From NCBI GenBank assembly GCA_000158655.1, contig EQ973344.1, positions 1,088,315 through 1,122,153 of the forward strand: 33,839 bases of DNA, given 5' to 3'. A program made the translations under genes and the position numbers. This DNA comes from [Clostridium] methylpentosum DSM 5476. GTDB lineage: Bacteria > Bacillota > Clostridia > Oscillospirales > Ruminococcaceae. Under the pieces are notes generated by a model, which searched no databases, had not been told where the DNA came from, and worked only from the letters and a program-made list of their open reading frames with translations. Below, in pieces: positions 6,317 through 15,106 of this stretch; position 1 is the first letter of the stretch; every line of letters starts with the position of its first letter.

Positions 6317-7687
6317 CTATCTCTCTGAAATTGTCTCTTTGACCAGGCTGATCACACACTCCACATGCAGCGTGCGGCTAAACAAATCCGCGGCAGCGAC
6401 CTCCTCCACCCGGTAACCCTGTTGCTGTAGCAGCCCACAGTCCCGGGCGGCAGTGGCGGGATTACAGGATATCATGACAATCCTTTGCGGCGCCATCTCG
6501 CAGATGCTCTGCAGGACGGAGGCGTCGCACCCCTTGCGGGGCGGGTCGACGATGACGACATCGGGGCGGAGTCCCTGTTGAGCCAGGGAGCGGGCGGCCT
6601 CCTTTGCGTCCGCACAGAGGAATTCCGCATTCCTCACGCCATTGCGCTGGGCGCTGCGACGCGCGTCCTCCACCGCGACGGGAATGATCTCCACCCCGAT
6701 CACCCGCTTGGCTTTTCCCGCCATTGACAGGCCAATGGTACCTGCACCGCAATAGAGGTCAACCAGAGTTTCCTCCCCGGTGAGGTGTGCGTACTCCTCC
6801 GCAAGATCATAAAGCCGCTCTGCCTGGAGACTGTTGACCTGATAGAACGAAAGGGGGGAGAGCTCGACATCCACCCCGCGCAGCACATCGTGGATCACCG
6901 GTTTTCCCCAGACAACCGAGCAGCGATCCCCGAGAATCACATTGGTCTTTTGGCTGTTTCGGTTGACCAGAACGCTCTTGACCTTGGGATTGCAGGCAAC
7001 CAATCTGCGCGCGAGCTCATCAGCGGAGGGAATGTGTTTTTTGGTCGCCACCAGGCAGACCATGATCTCCCCTGTTGCAGGCGCTTCCCGCAGATAGAGA
7101 TTGCGGATCAGCCCGGTGTGGTTTGTTTCGTCATAGGGGGGGAGATGGTACTCGTCAATGAAGTCAAGAATCACCCGAACGAGCGGAGCAAATGCGGGCG
7201 ACTGGAGGCGGCAGTCCCCGCAGGGAACCACCCGGTGGCTGCGCTTGGCGTAAAAGCCGGCAACCGCCTTGCCATCCCGCAGGGCGACTGGAAACTGCGC
7301 CTTATTTCGGTAACCCTCGGTGTGCGGATTGGAGAGAATCCGCTCTACGGTGAGGTCGATTCCCCCAATGCGGCGAAAGCAGGCTTCCACCTGCCGCCGT
7401 TTGATGTCAAGCTCCGCCTCATAGCGGATGTGGCGGAGGGAACAGCCCCCGCACTGGCGGTAAACTGGACAGTCGTTGTCAATGCGGTCAGGCGAGAGGG
7501 AGAGGATGCGTTCCACAATGCCAAAGGCGTACTGCTTGAGCACCTTGACAATCTTTGCCTCAATGAGGTCCCCAACCGCTGTCATCGGGACAAAGACGAC
7601 AAATCCGTCAATTTTGCCCACCCCGTTGCCGTCGCTGTTGAGATCGGTGATTTCCAAACGATGAATCTGATTTTTTTGTATCGGCAT
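6317..7687 (-). CDS. rlmD: 23S rRNA (uracil-5-)-methyltransferase, RlmD/RumA family
   Basis: SAM-dependent methylation of a uracil in 23S rRNA. The 456 residues hold an N-terminal TRAM domain (about 1-60), a 4Fe-4S ligand set C73, C79, C82 (QCGGCS) and C156 (CGDC), the SAM motif DLYCGAGTIGLSMA near 310, a PPRKGCD segment, and the catalytic SCNPAT motif near 405. The ATG at 7687 has GGAGGAG immediately upstream; a longer in-frame start would run through a terminator hairpin and is rejected. In Firmicutes several RumA-like paralogues (RlmCD) share this layout, so the exact uridine modified is uncertain. Confidence 0.93.
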   Translation of the reverse strand: MPIQKNQIHRLEITDLNSDGNGVGKIDGFVVFVPMTAVGDLIEAKIVKVLKQYAFGIVERILSLSPDRIDNDCPVYRQCGGCSLRHIRYEAELDIKRRQVEACFRRIGGIDLTVERILSNPHTEGYRNKAQFPVALRDGKAVAGFYAKRSHRVVPCGDCRLQSPAFAPLVRVILDFIDEYHLPPYDETNHTGLIRNLYLREAPATGEIMVCLVATKKHIPSADELARRLVACNPKVKSVLVNRNSQKTNVILGDRCSVVWGKPVIHDVLRGVDVELSPLSFYQVNSLQAERLYDLAEEYAHLTGEETLVDLYCGAGTIGLSMAGKAKRVIGVEIIPVAVEDARRSAQRNGVRNAEFLCADAKEAARSLAQQGLRPDVVIVDPPRKGCDASVLQSICEMAPQRIVMISCNPATAARDCGLLQQQGYRVEEVAAADLFSRTLHVECVISLVKETISER

Positions 7688-7700
7688 AAAGCTCCTCCAC

Positions 7701-7732
7701 ACAAAGAGTCCCGCCTGCATTCGAGGCGGGAC
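7701..7732 (-). terminator. Terminator of the penicillin-binding protein gene
   Basis: A 9-bp perfect stem GTCCCGCCT (7708-7716) with AGGCGGGAC (7724-7732), followed on the minus strand by TCTTTGTG. It lies 10 bp after the PBP stop codon; the next gene starts right after it, so read-through is possible. Confidence 0.65.
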
Positions 7733-7741
7733 CACGCTGTT

Positions 7742-9985
7742 TTATTCTTCGCTGCCCTCTTCCGGGTTTGAGCCTCCATGTCCGCCGTTGCAGGTGTCAG
7801 GAAGCTTGCTCGCTTTGTAATAGCCGGTGTCGGTGGGGCATCCGTCCCCTGCCAGCAGGCCAGTGACGGTACAGAACTGCTTTTTCACGACTTCGCCGGT
7901 CAGTTCAAACTCCTTCGGCTCCATCCCTTGGTAGATATCCCCCATGATGTTCTTCCAGATCACAGAGGAATCGTACGGCTGATACTTCTTTGGAATAACC
8001 GTGTTATCCCGCATGTTCTTCGGATTGTCATAGCCAATCCAGAGTCCGGAAATATAATATGGGGTTGCACCGATGAACATAAAGTCTTTGTTATCGTCGG
8101 TGGTACCTGTCTTTGCGATGAGCTCGATTCCAAGGTTATCTAGATTCGCCTTGGCGCCGGTTCCCCCGTTCATAACAACCTGGCGCAGCAGGCGGTTCAT
8201 GATGGAGGAACTCTCCTCGCTGATGACCTGGGTGGAGGTGGTGTCCGGAGCGAGCACCTCGTCGCCGCTCGCGTTGAGCACCTTGGTGTAGGAGTGGGAT
8301 TTGACAAAATGCCCGCCGTTGGTGAAGATCTGATAGGCATTGGTCAGTTCATTGAGATGCACGCCATTTGTCAGCGCGCCGACCGACATCGGGGACATGT
8401 TGGGGTCGCCCGTGGGATCTAGGGTGGTGATTCCCAGCTTTTGCGTCAGGAAATCGTAAGAGGTCTGCGGCCCGAGCTGGTTGACGATCTTGGCGGGAAT
8501 CGTGTTGAGCGAGTGCTGCAGCGCGTATTTGATTGTCACATTGCCGTAGTATCTGCGGGTGTAGTTTTTTGGGGTCCAGTCGGGCTGTCCGGCAATCTTG
8601 TAGGCGGTTTCCTCATCGCTGACGATGTTGGAATAGTCGTACATGTTCTGGTCAATGGCCATCGCGTAGGAAGCGAGGGGCTTGATCGCCGAACCGGGCT
8701 GGCGTTCTGCCTGGGTCGCGTTGTTGCGCACGACGCGGTCTCCCGGCGGTTTTTCCCCACGGTTGCCGACAACCGCCTTCATCGCGCCCTCGTGGTCGTA
8801 GATGACCATGGCGGCGAGAAGATCGTCATCCTGCTCGCTGGCGCGGAAGTTGGACAGATCCTGGAACTGCTCTTCGAGCTTGTTCTGCAAATCGACGTCA
8901 ATAGTGGTGTAAATCTCATAGCCGCCGCTTTTGAGCTTGGTCTCGGCATAAGCGGAATCCCAGCCGTATTTTTCTGACATGCCGGCGATGACCTCGTTGA
9001 TCACGTTGTCGACAAAATAGCTCTGGTAGTCCTTGTCGTCGAGCGTGCCGGTGACCTTGCCGCGGTTGACTTCTACTGGGGTGTTGATCGCTTCGGTGTA
9101 CTCCTCCTCGGTGATCATCCCCTGATCCAGCATATTGTCGAGCACCAAATTGCGCCGCTGCAGGTTGTTCTCGGGGTTTTCAATCGGATTGTACCGCTTG
9201 GGAGATTTGGTGATGGCGGCAAGGGACGCCCCTTCCGCAATGGTGAGCTCGGAGACCTCCTTGTTAAAGTACAGCCGCGCGCCGGTCGCAACGCCGAGGT
9301 AGTCGCCGTTGCCGCCGCCGAGCTGAATCACATTGAGGTAGGCCTGCAAAATCTGGTCTTTGGAGTAGGTCCTCTCAAGACTCATCGCGCGGAAGATTTC
9401 CCGCACCTTACGGGTCGGAGTCTGCACCGTGTCGTTGGTCAGGTTTTTGACCAGCTGCTGGGTGATGGTCGAACCGCCCTGGTTGCTGTCCCAGAAATGC
9501 AGGATCATGTTGGCAAACGCGAGGAAGGTTCTCTTAAAGTCGACCCCCTCATGCTCGTAAAAGCGTTTGTCCTCAATCGCGACAAAGGCGTTCTTCACGT
9601 GGGCGGGCACATCGGTGATGTCGCACCAGATTCTCTTTGTGCCGCCGGACATCTTGGCCAGGGCGACCCATTCGCCGTTCTGCTGCCCGTATATCGTCGT
9701 GATGCCGCTGGTCATAACAGCGTCCTTTTCCAGGCTGATATCAGAATCGGTTTCAGTTGCTTTCATTACATAAACAGTCAATGCGGTCACCACAATGCTA
9801 CCGGTGATCACCCCGACCAAAAAGAGTGCGACGATCGCTTTCCCAAAGGCAATCATAACGCGCTTAAATGTACTTCTTTGTTTTTTAGGCTTTTTTCTCG
9901 ATTTTTTGTTTGCTGTGGTGGAGCTGAAGATATCCTTGGTATCGAATTCCGAACCGCTGGATAGATCTCTGCTTTTCTTTCGCAT
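7742..9985 (-). CDS. Class A penicillin-binding protein (PBP1A family)
   Basis: Bifunctional peptidoglycan glycosyltransferase/transpeptidase, 747 residues. A basic cytoplasmic N-terminus (about 1-45) precedes one membrane segment (about 46-75). The GT51 domain shows EDKRFYEHEGV (138-148) and GGSTITQQLVKN (170-181). The transpeptidase domain shows SAIK (432-435, catalytic Ser432), SLN (492-494) and KTGT (625-628). The short C-terminal tail ends in an acidic, glycine-rich stretch, without PASTA domains. The ATG at 9985 has a GGAGG site. It has its own promoter at 10018-10046, and is divergent from a small membrane-anchored protein. Symbol (ponA or pbpF) not assigned. Confidence 0.95.
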   Translation of the reverse strand: MRKKSRDLSSGSEFDTKDIFSSTTANKKSRKKPKKQRSTFKRVMIAFGKAIVALFLVGVITGSIVVTALTVYVMKATETDSDISLEKDAVMTSGITTIYGQQNGEWVALAKMSGGTKRIWCDITDVPAHVKNAFVAIEDKRFYEHEGVDFKRTFLAFANMILHFWDSNQGGSTITQQLVKNLTNDTVQTPTRKVREIFRAMSLERTYSKDQILQAYLNVIQLGGGNGDYLGVATGARLYFNKEVSELTIAEGASLAAITKSPKRYNPIENPENNLQRRNLVLDNMLDQGMITEEEYTEAINTPVEVNRGKVTGTLDDKDYQSYFVDNVINEVIAGMSEKYGWDSAYAETKLKSGGYEIYTTIDVDLQNKLEEQFQDLSNFRASEQDDDLLAAMVIYDHEGAMKAVVGNRGEKPPGDRVVRNNATQAERQPGSAIKPLASYAMAIDQNMYDYSNIVSDEETAYKIAGQPDWTPKNYTRRYYGNVTIKYALQHSLNTIPAKIVNQLGPQTSYDFLTQKLGITTLDPTGDPNMSPMSVGALTNGVHLNELTNAYQIFTNGGHFVKSHSYTKVLNASGDEVLAPDTTSTQVISEESSSIMNRLLRQVVMNGGTGAKANLDNLGIELIAKTGTTDDNKDFMFIGATPYYISGLWIGYDNPKNMRDNTVIPKKYQPYDSSVIWKNIMGDIYQGMEPKEFELTGEVVKKQFCTVTGLLAGDGCPTDTGYYKASKLPDTCNGGHGGSNPEEGSEE

Positions 9986-10017
9986 CGAGTTATCGCCTCC
10001 TTCTTTAAATCCTTGAC

Positions 10018-10046
10018 ATTATATCATAAAACCATGCAGTTGTTAA
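10018..10046 (-). promoter_or_regulatory. Sigma-A-type promoter of the class A PBP
   Basis: Minus-strand TTAACA (10041-10046), 17-bp spacer, TATAAT (10018-10023), about 30 bp upstream of the start codon. Confidence 0.78.
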
Positions 10047-10189
10047 GCTGATTCGCTAATTATTCATATTTTAAAGGGGTTTTTCGCACTGTTTGTAACT
10101 GATTTGTGACGATTAAACGGGATAATTTTTCTCCTGTGTATATTTTTTCCATCCCAGTGAACACTAAGGACAACGAGGAGGTGGATCCT

Positions 10190-10513
10190 ATGAATATGAA
10201 AAAAACCGCTGTCCTGCTCGTGAGCATGTCGTCGGTCGTGCTGCTGCTGTCGGTCATCCTGTTTGTGACCACTTTCAACCAGGTCAGCCGCGCGTCGGAT
10301 ACCTCGGTGAGCGAGACAGTCACCTATCAATACGTGGTCAAGGAGCACAACGGAAAAATCGGAATTTTTTCCCCTGGAAGTGCGGAGCCAGGGCAGGTGC
10401 TTGACATCGATGCCTCGGTTCTTCCCGAACTCGACCGACTCGCCCTGGAACAAGGCATTGAAATCCGCTCGGATGCTGAACTGCGCCGGCTGATTGAAGA
10501 TTTTGACGGATAA
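10190..10513 (+). CDS. Small membrane-anchored protein, possibly BofC C-terminal-like
   Basis: 107 residues. N-terminal membrane anchor or signal segment (about 5-27, VLLLSVILFV core) followed by a compact extracytoplasmic domain: TYQYVVKEHNGKIGIF, then VLDIDASVLPELDRL, and DAELRRLIEDFDG at the end. The pattern of a YVVKE-NGKIGIF strand and a C-terminal helix with ELRRLIED resembles the BofC C-terminal domain-like proteins that are common in clostridia, but I cannot confirm it. The ATG at 10190 has GAGGAGG upstream. It is divergent from the class A PBP, and a strong terminator follows. If the BofC resemblance holds, the place of action would be the outer face of the membrane, perhaps during sporulation. 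Confidence 0.7.
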   Translation: MNMKKTAVLLVSMSSVVLLLSVILFVTTFNQVSRASDTSVSETVTYQYVVKEHNGKIGIFSPGSAEPGQVLDIDASVLPELDRLALEQGIEIRSDAELRRLIEDFDG

Positions 10514-10541
10514 CACAGGTTGAAAAGGGGCGAAAAACTCA

Positions 10542-10576
10542 AGCAATCCGGTGCATCTGCACCGGATTGCTTTTTT
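10542..10576 (+). terminator. Strong rho-independent terminator
   Basis: 14-bp perfect stem AGCAATCCGGTGCA (10542-10555) with TGCACCGGATTGCT (10558-10571) and a T-run to 10576. Confidence 0.92.
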
Positions 10577-11072
10577 GGTATTGAAAATTGTCCGTTATAA
10601 AAAACCTGCCAGCTTTCGCCGCTTGCATTGAGCAACACCTGTGAAAACGGGAACAGAAAGACGCTGTTTGTGTCAGCTGCTCTTCCTCTTTTAGGCGAGT
10701 CGGTCCCAGAGGCCCGGTGGGTCAAGTGAAAACAAGAGGGGTTGGAAACCGCTCCAAACCGCTGTTCAAACAGTGGCAGCAGTCCCCTTCTTTTTGAAAA
10801 AAGCTACAGCATCCAGTTTTCCGAGAAGGAAAATAGCTGTCCACAGGCAGTTGCGCGGCGCCTTTCAAGGCAGGAGCCCCACCCAAACAGATGGGTGCAG
10901 CGCCGCCGTTGAAACGGTGATAAACACTCGGACCCTAAACTTCAGCCCCTGCGATTGAAGGAAGCGCCTATAAACAGAGTGAGAGTTTGGGCGCGCGCAG
11001 CGCAGGTGTATCAAGTGATCCGCACCGGAACGATTGAAGCGCGAACCTACAGCCTTTGGAAACCAAAACCGC
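10577..11072. other. Gene-free stretch of about 500 bp
   Basis: No ORF here has both a ribosome binding site and protein-like composition. Several short direct or inverted words occur, for example the CGATTGAAG type at about 10951 and 11029, but no clear repeat unit. It may be decayed sequence. No terminator for the convergent CorC-type gene was recognised. Confidence 0.45.
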
Positions 11073-12347
11073 CTAGTCTTGCTGCTCCGGGTCGCTGCTT
11101 TCCCCGAGATGTACTTCGAGAGACCGGATCCGCTGATCCGAAAGATCGGTCACAGTGAGGGTAAGTTCCTCAAATGAAACCTGTTCGCCCGGTTCGGGGA
11201 TATGCTCAAGCAGCTCGAATACCCAGCCGCCGACGGTGTTGCTGTCTGAGGAAAAGTTTTTGGGCTCAAACCCGATCTCTTCAAAGAGGTCCTCTACTGC
11301 CATGTCGGGATTCACCCGGTAGAGCCCCGAACCGAGCCGCTGCACATCCTCGACAATCTCCTCATCCTCATCGTAAATTTCTCCGACGAGTTCCTCTAAA
11401 ACGTCCTCAAGGGTGACAATCCCTTCGACGCCGCCGTACTGGTCGGTGACCACCGCCATGTGTGCGCGCACCGACTGGATCTGTTTGAGCAGGTCGGAAA
11501 TCTTGGTCTGCGGCGGGATAAACAGCGGCTGCTGAAGCAGTCCGCGGATGTCGATATTCTCTCCATTTTGTATATATGAACGAAAAAAGTCCTTTTCGTA
11601 TAGAACGCCGACAATGTTGTCAATCGACCGTTCATACACCGGGACGCGGGAAAACCGCTCGGTCAGAAACAGCTGCTTCATCTCCTCAACGCTTGCGTTG
11701 ACCTCAACCGAGACAATGTCGACGCGGGGGACGAGCACCTCCTCAGCTGTGGTCTCGTCAAAATCGAGCGCCGAGCGAACGAGCTGGCTCTCGTGGTCCT
11801 CGAGCACCCCTTCGCTCTCAATCTCTTCGACGATGACCTTGAGCTCCTGCTCGGTGACCGAGGGCTGGGAATCGGATTTGGTAAATCGTTCGGTGAGCTT
11901 TTTCAGGCCGTTGAACAAGAAAATAAACGGCTTGAACAGGATGATAAGCACCGATAGAAAGCCGGAGGAGGCCATGGAAACCGACTCCGCCTTGTCCTTG
12001 GCAATGCTTTTGGGCATGACCTCGCCAAAGATGAGAATCAGGATCGTCAGCACAACGGTTGAAACCGCTGGGCCGGACGCGCCGAAATATGCGGTGAAGA
12101 TCACCGTACCGATTGACGAGGCGGCGATGTTGACGATGTTATTGCCGATGAGAATCGCCGTGAGGATGCTGCTGTAATCCCCCGAAAGGCGGAGCACCCG
12201 CTTTGCCCGTTTGTTGTTCTGCGAGGCGTAGCTCTTCATGCGGATGAGGTTCACACTCGAAAACGCCGTCTCAGAGGACGAGAATATGGCCGAAAATGCG
12301 ATGCAGATCACCAGGACCAGCCACAACACGCCTGTGCCATCGTTCAC
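11073..12347 (-). CDS. HlyC/CorC family transporter (CNNM-CBS-CorC_HlyC)
   Basis: Integral membrane protein, 424 residues. The N-terminal DUF21/CNNM domain has about three to four membrane helices (LVLVICIAFSAIFSSSETA; VVLTILILIFGEVMPKSIA). It is followed by a CBS pair (about 200-325, including SRVPVYERSIDNIVG and AVVTDQYGGVEGIVTLED) and a C-terminal CorC_HlyC domain (about 340-415). Proteins of this family act in Mg2+ or Co2+ efflux/homeostasis. The start codon is uncertain: GTG at 12347 lies 11 nt after AAAGGAG, whereas an in-frame GTG at 12359 is too close to that site. Divergent from the DUF4364 gene. Confidence 0.9.
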   Translation of the reverse strand: MNDGTGVLWLVLVICIAFSAIFSSSETAFSSVNLIRMKSYASQNNKRAKRVLRLSGDYSSILTAILIGNNIVNIAASSIGTVIFTAYFGASGPAVSTVVLTILILIFGEVMPKSIAKDKAESVSMASSGFLSVLIILFKPFIFLFNGLKKLTERFTKSDSQPSVTEQELKVIVEEIESEGVLEDHESQLVRSALDFDETTAEEVLVPRVDIVSVEVNASVEEMKQLFLTERFSRVPVYERSIDNIVGVLYEKDFFRSYIQNGENIDIRGLLQQPLFIPPQTKISDLLKQIQSVRAHMAVVTDQYGGVEGIVTLEDVLEELVGEIYDEDEEIVEDVQRLGSGLYRVNPDMAVEDLFEEIGFEPKNFSSDSNTVGGWVFELLEHIPEPGEQVSFEELTLTVTDLSDQRIRSLEVHLGESSDPEQQD

Positions 12348-12443
12348 TATTGGATCCACTCCTTTTTTACTTTCACACTTTGTTTTTCTATTTTATCAAA
12401 AACCCGGAAAAAACACAACCCTCTTTTCTATTCCCCTATTTTG

Positions 12444-12452
12444 TGGTATAAT
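12444..12452 (+). promoter_or_regulatory. Extended -10 promoter of the DUF4364 gene
   Basis: TGGTATAAT (12444-12452) is a perfect extended -10 element. The -35 region is poor. The start codon is 30 bp downstream. Confidence 0.65.
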
Positions 12453-12481
12453 AAAAACAATAACGCAAGGGAGGATGCCGT

Positions 12482-13090
12482 ATGTCAGAAAAAATGGTTT
12501 TCAAAGACAGCGAGCCGGGCAGTCTGTCGGACATCGATGAGATCAAAATTCTGATTTGCTACCTGCTCAACTCCGCTCCCCAGCCCCTCGACCGGGAACA
12601 GATGAACTATGTTTTTCAGGTAACCGGGACGGTGAACTACTTCAGCTTTTGTCAGGCGCTCAAGGAGCTCACCGACACCGGGCACGTCGCGGAGCAGGAC
12701 GCCGAGGACGGCAAGCGGGTTTTTGTGCTCACCCAGCGGGGTGCGGACACGGCAAAAACCCTTTCCGGCGTGCTCGGCCGGGCGAGCCGGGACAAGGTGG
12801 TCGCCGCTGCGGCGGAGCTGCTTTCCCGCACCAAGCGGGACAAGGGGCAGAAGGTGGCAGTCGACCGGGTGGAAGACGGGTACATTGTCCACCTCACGGT
12901 GCATGACATCGGCAGCGACCTGCTCGACATGAAGCTGTTCGCTCCCGACCGGATGCAGGCCGATCTGCTCGCCGATCAGTGCTCTGAAAACACCATCAAC
13001 CTGTACAAAGGGATCATCTCGATCCTGCTCAACGACCGCCGGGGACTCGCAGAAATCGTTGAGGAGATGCAGCCGCGCAGACAGGAATAA
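12482..13090 (+). CDS. DUF4364 family protein (winged-helix-like)
   Basis: 202 residues, cytosolic. The N-terminal 85 residues look like a winged helix: EIKILICYLLNSAPQPLD, then a helix-turn-helix around NYFSFCQALKELTDTGHV and a wing with KRVFVLTQRG. The C-terminal half (VDRVEDGYIVHLTVHD) is a mixed alpha/beta region. This is the DUF4364 layout known from Clostridia; the function is not established but is likely DNA-binding. The ATG at 12482 follows AGGGAGG by 7 nt. Monocistronic, with its own promoter and terminator. Confidence 0.88.
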   Translation: MSEKMVFKDSEPGSLSDIDEIKILICYLLNSAPQPLDREQMNYVFQVTGTVNYFSFCQALKELTDTGHVAEQDAEDGKRVFVLTQRGADTAKTLSGVLGRASRDKVVAAAAELLSRTKRDKGQKVAVDRVEDGYIVHLTVHDIGSDLLDMKLFAPDRMQADLLADQCSENTINLYKGIISILLNDRRGLAEIVEEMQPRRQE

Positions 13091-13124
13091 ACGCCGGAAT
13101 GCAAACTGCTTTCCGGCGTTTTGC
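13090..13124 (+). terminator. Terminator of the DUF4364 gene
   Basis: 10-bp perfect stem AACGCCGGAA (13090-13099) with TTCCGGCGTT (13111-13120), followed by TTTG. It overlaps the last base of the stop codon. Confidence 0.82.
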
Positions 13125-13177
13125 TGTGTGCGGACTATTTTTGCCGCGCACGCGTTCAGCGGGGGCCTCTATCCGGT

Positions 13178-14062
13178 TCATTTCGCTGGTTTTCGGGTGA
13201 ATTTCCAGATCAGCCAGATGGCCAGGGCAGCCAGCAGGGCTGTGCCCGACAGCACCCCAATGATGAGCGGCTGTACAGGGATGCTGCTCGGCGGGTCCAT
13301 GCGCTCCATAATCTCGCACATCTGCCCGAACGGAAGCACTGCGCCCTCTTTGATGTTGGAGGATTTGGCGGAACCGAACACAAACGGCTTGGAGGTTCCT
13401 AGCACCCACGGCTCCTGAAAGACGGCGACCGATTCCATTCTGCCGTCCCGGATGGTGAGCGCCACGGGTGAGCGCATTTTGGAAAAGGCCTGTAGCAGAA
13501 CCTTCTGGCAGCCAGGTGCAACTCCCTGACATTGCAGCAGGGCGTCCACCTGGGCCGGGTAATCCTCCAACTCCTTCCGGACGCCGATTCTGCATATCGA
13601 CCAGTTGCCGGCCTGCTGCTCCAGGCGGGTGAATTCTTCCGGAGTGAGTGCGTCCCGCATCTCGTCCGTCGGCGCCGAACTGACCGAGACGCCGACAAGG
13701 ACCCATTTTCCCTCGTTGGAAAGCGGAATCTCCCACAGCCCATTCCCCTCTTCGGAGAGCAGAGCAAGCAGTTCGTCCGCACAGTCGGTCCCCAGCTCGT
13801 AGGGGTCGCATTCATAATAGAGCTTGTACGCCTTGTCCCAGCCGATGTCCTCCCGGCTGAAAAACGAGTCCTCCTGACCGAACTCAACTGCGGCAATATG
13901 GTTGGCCTGGGTGAGAATCTCAGATTCCAGCGCGGAGATCTCCTCAAATTCTGGGGAGAGTGGCAGGGATTCAAAGCCGTTTTCCCCAAACTCCTGCGCA
14001 TCTGCGGCAACTGGACAGAGCAGCAAAAGCAGGATCAGCACACTACACACACTGCGTTTCAT
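13178..14062 (-). CDS. Unknown exported protein with C-terminal membrane anchor
   Basis: 294 residues. A cleavable-looking signal peptide (KRSVCSVLILLLLLCP, then VAADAQ) covers about 1-24, an extracytoplasmic domain of about 240 residues follows, and one membrane helix (LIIGVLSGTALLAALAIWL, about 266-286) leads to a short basic tail KFTRKPAK. No catalytic motif is seen. Four Cys in the exported domain (YYECDP, TDCADE, SICRIG and QCQGVAPGCQ regions) could form disulfides. I start at the ATG at 14062, which has GGGGGAG at 7 nt. The type I topology and position between housekeeping genes give no functional clue. No family recognised. Confidence 0.82.
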   Translation of the reverse strand: MKRSVCSVLILLLLLCPVAADAQEFGENGFESLPLSPEFEEISALESEILTQANHIAAVEFGQEDSFFSREDIGWDKAYKLYYECDPYELGTDCADELLALLSEEGNGLWEIPLSNEGKWVLVGVSVSSAPTDEMRDALTPEEFTRLEQQAGNWSICRIGVRKELEDYPAQVDALLQCQGVAPGCQKVLLQAFSKMRSPVALTIRDGRMESVAVFQEPWVLGTSKPFVFGSAKSSNIKEGAVLPFGQMCEIMERMDPPSSIPVQPLIIGVLSGTALLAALAIWLIWKFTRKPAK

Positions 14063-14164
14063 ACAGGTACTCCCCCTTTCCTGTTCTGCCTTCATTATAA
14101 ACCAAAAGGCGACAAAAAGCGAGGAGGTTGACAAATTCGTTTCAATTTGTCAACCAATTGTAAC

Positions 14165-15103
14165 CTAAAAAAACCCGAGCTGTTTGAGGGCAAACACCCA
14201 CACAAACACTGTGACCACCGACAGGCCGGAGCCAAAGACAACGATCTGCCCGGCGAGGTCAGCGTCCCCCTCCATCTGCTGCGCCATGGTAAACGACGAA
14301 ACGGCGGTGGGAGAAGCGAACATCGCGAGCAGGGCGGAGAGCTCGGCGCCGCGGAACCCGCAGGCAATGCCGAGCGGGATAAAAACAGCTGGCATGAGGA
14401 CCAGCTTGCCCGCCACGCCCCAGATGATCTGCTTGAGGTTTCCCCGCACCGCGCGGAACTCAAACGACGCGCCGAGGATCATCAGGGCGAGCGGGGTGGC
14501 GATTGCCGCGAGGTCGGTCGCGGTCTTGTCGAGAAAGTCGGGCAGCTCGACGCCGCTGACCAGCGCGAGCAGCCCGGCAGCAGCGCCGAGGATCAGCGGG
14601 TTGGTCGCCACCCCCTTGATCATTTTGGGCAGGTCGGGCTTTCCCCCGCGGAACAGCTCGAGAGAGAGCACCGCAAAGACATTAAAAATCGGGATGATCA
14701 CCGCGATGAGCAGCGAGGTCACCCCCGCCGCCTCCTGCCCGAACAGCGAGACGGTGAGGGGCAGGCCGAAGATGATGAAGTTGCTGCGGTAAATCCCCTG
14801 CACGAGGACGCCCCGTTTGGCAGGGTCGCGTTCCAGGCGGGGGATCACAAGGCAGAGCAGGAGAAACGCGGCGCAAATACTGATCACACCAAACAGGATA
14901 AGCCTGAGGTTGAGGGAGCTGTGCAGGTCGGTGTGGTAGATGTTGACAAACAGCATGAGGGAGAGGAACACCCGGAAACAGACGTTGTTCATCACCCGCA
15001 CCGTCTTGCCGTCCCAGAGCCTGATCCATTTGAGCAGCGCGCCGAGCGCCATCAGCAGAAAGAGAGGGGCGACGACCCGGAGGGAGAGCAAAAGATTCTC
15101 CAC
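14165..15103 (-). CDS. AEC (auxin efflux carrier) family permease
   Basis: 312 residues with about ten hydrophobic helices in two five-helix halves, the layout of the AEC/PIN-like (Mem_trans) family; bacterial members often carry malate or other carboxylates. Typical segments are LPLTVSLFGQEAAGV, NPLILGAAAGLLALV and LAMFASPTAVSSFTMAQQM near the C-terminal end. The start is GTG at 15103, 3 bp after the stop of the HAD phosphatase gene, with GGGGGA at suitable spacing, so the two are translationally coupled. The substrate cannot be told from sequence. Confidence 0.9.
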   Translation of the reverse strand: MENLLLSLRVVAPLFLLMALGALLKWIRLWDGKTVRVMNNVCFRVFLSLMLFVNIYHTDLHSSLNLRLILFGVISICAAFLLLCLVIPRLERDPAKRGVLVQGIYRSNFIIFGLPLTVSLFGQEAAGVTSLLIAVIIPIFNVFAVLSLELFRGGKPDLPKMIKGVATNPLILGAAAGLLALVSGVELPDFLDKTATDLAAIATPLALMILGASFEFRAVRGNLKQIIWGVAGKLVLMPAVFIPLGIACGFRGAELSALLAMFASPTAVSSFTMAQQMEGDADLAGQIVVFGSGLSVVTVFVWVFALKQLGFF

Positions 15104-15106
15104 TGC

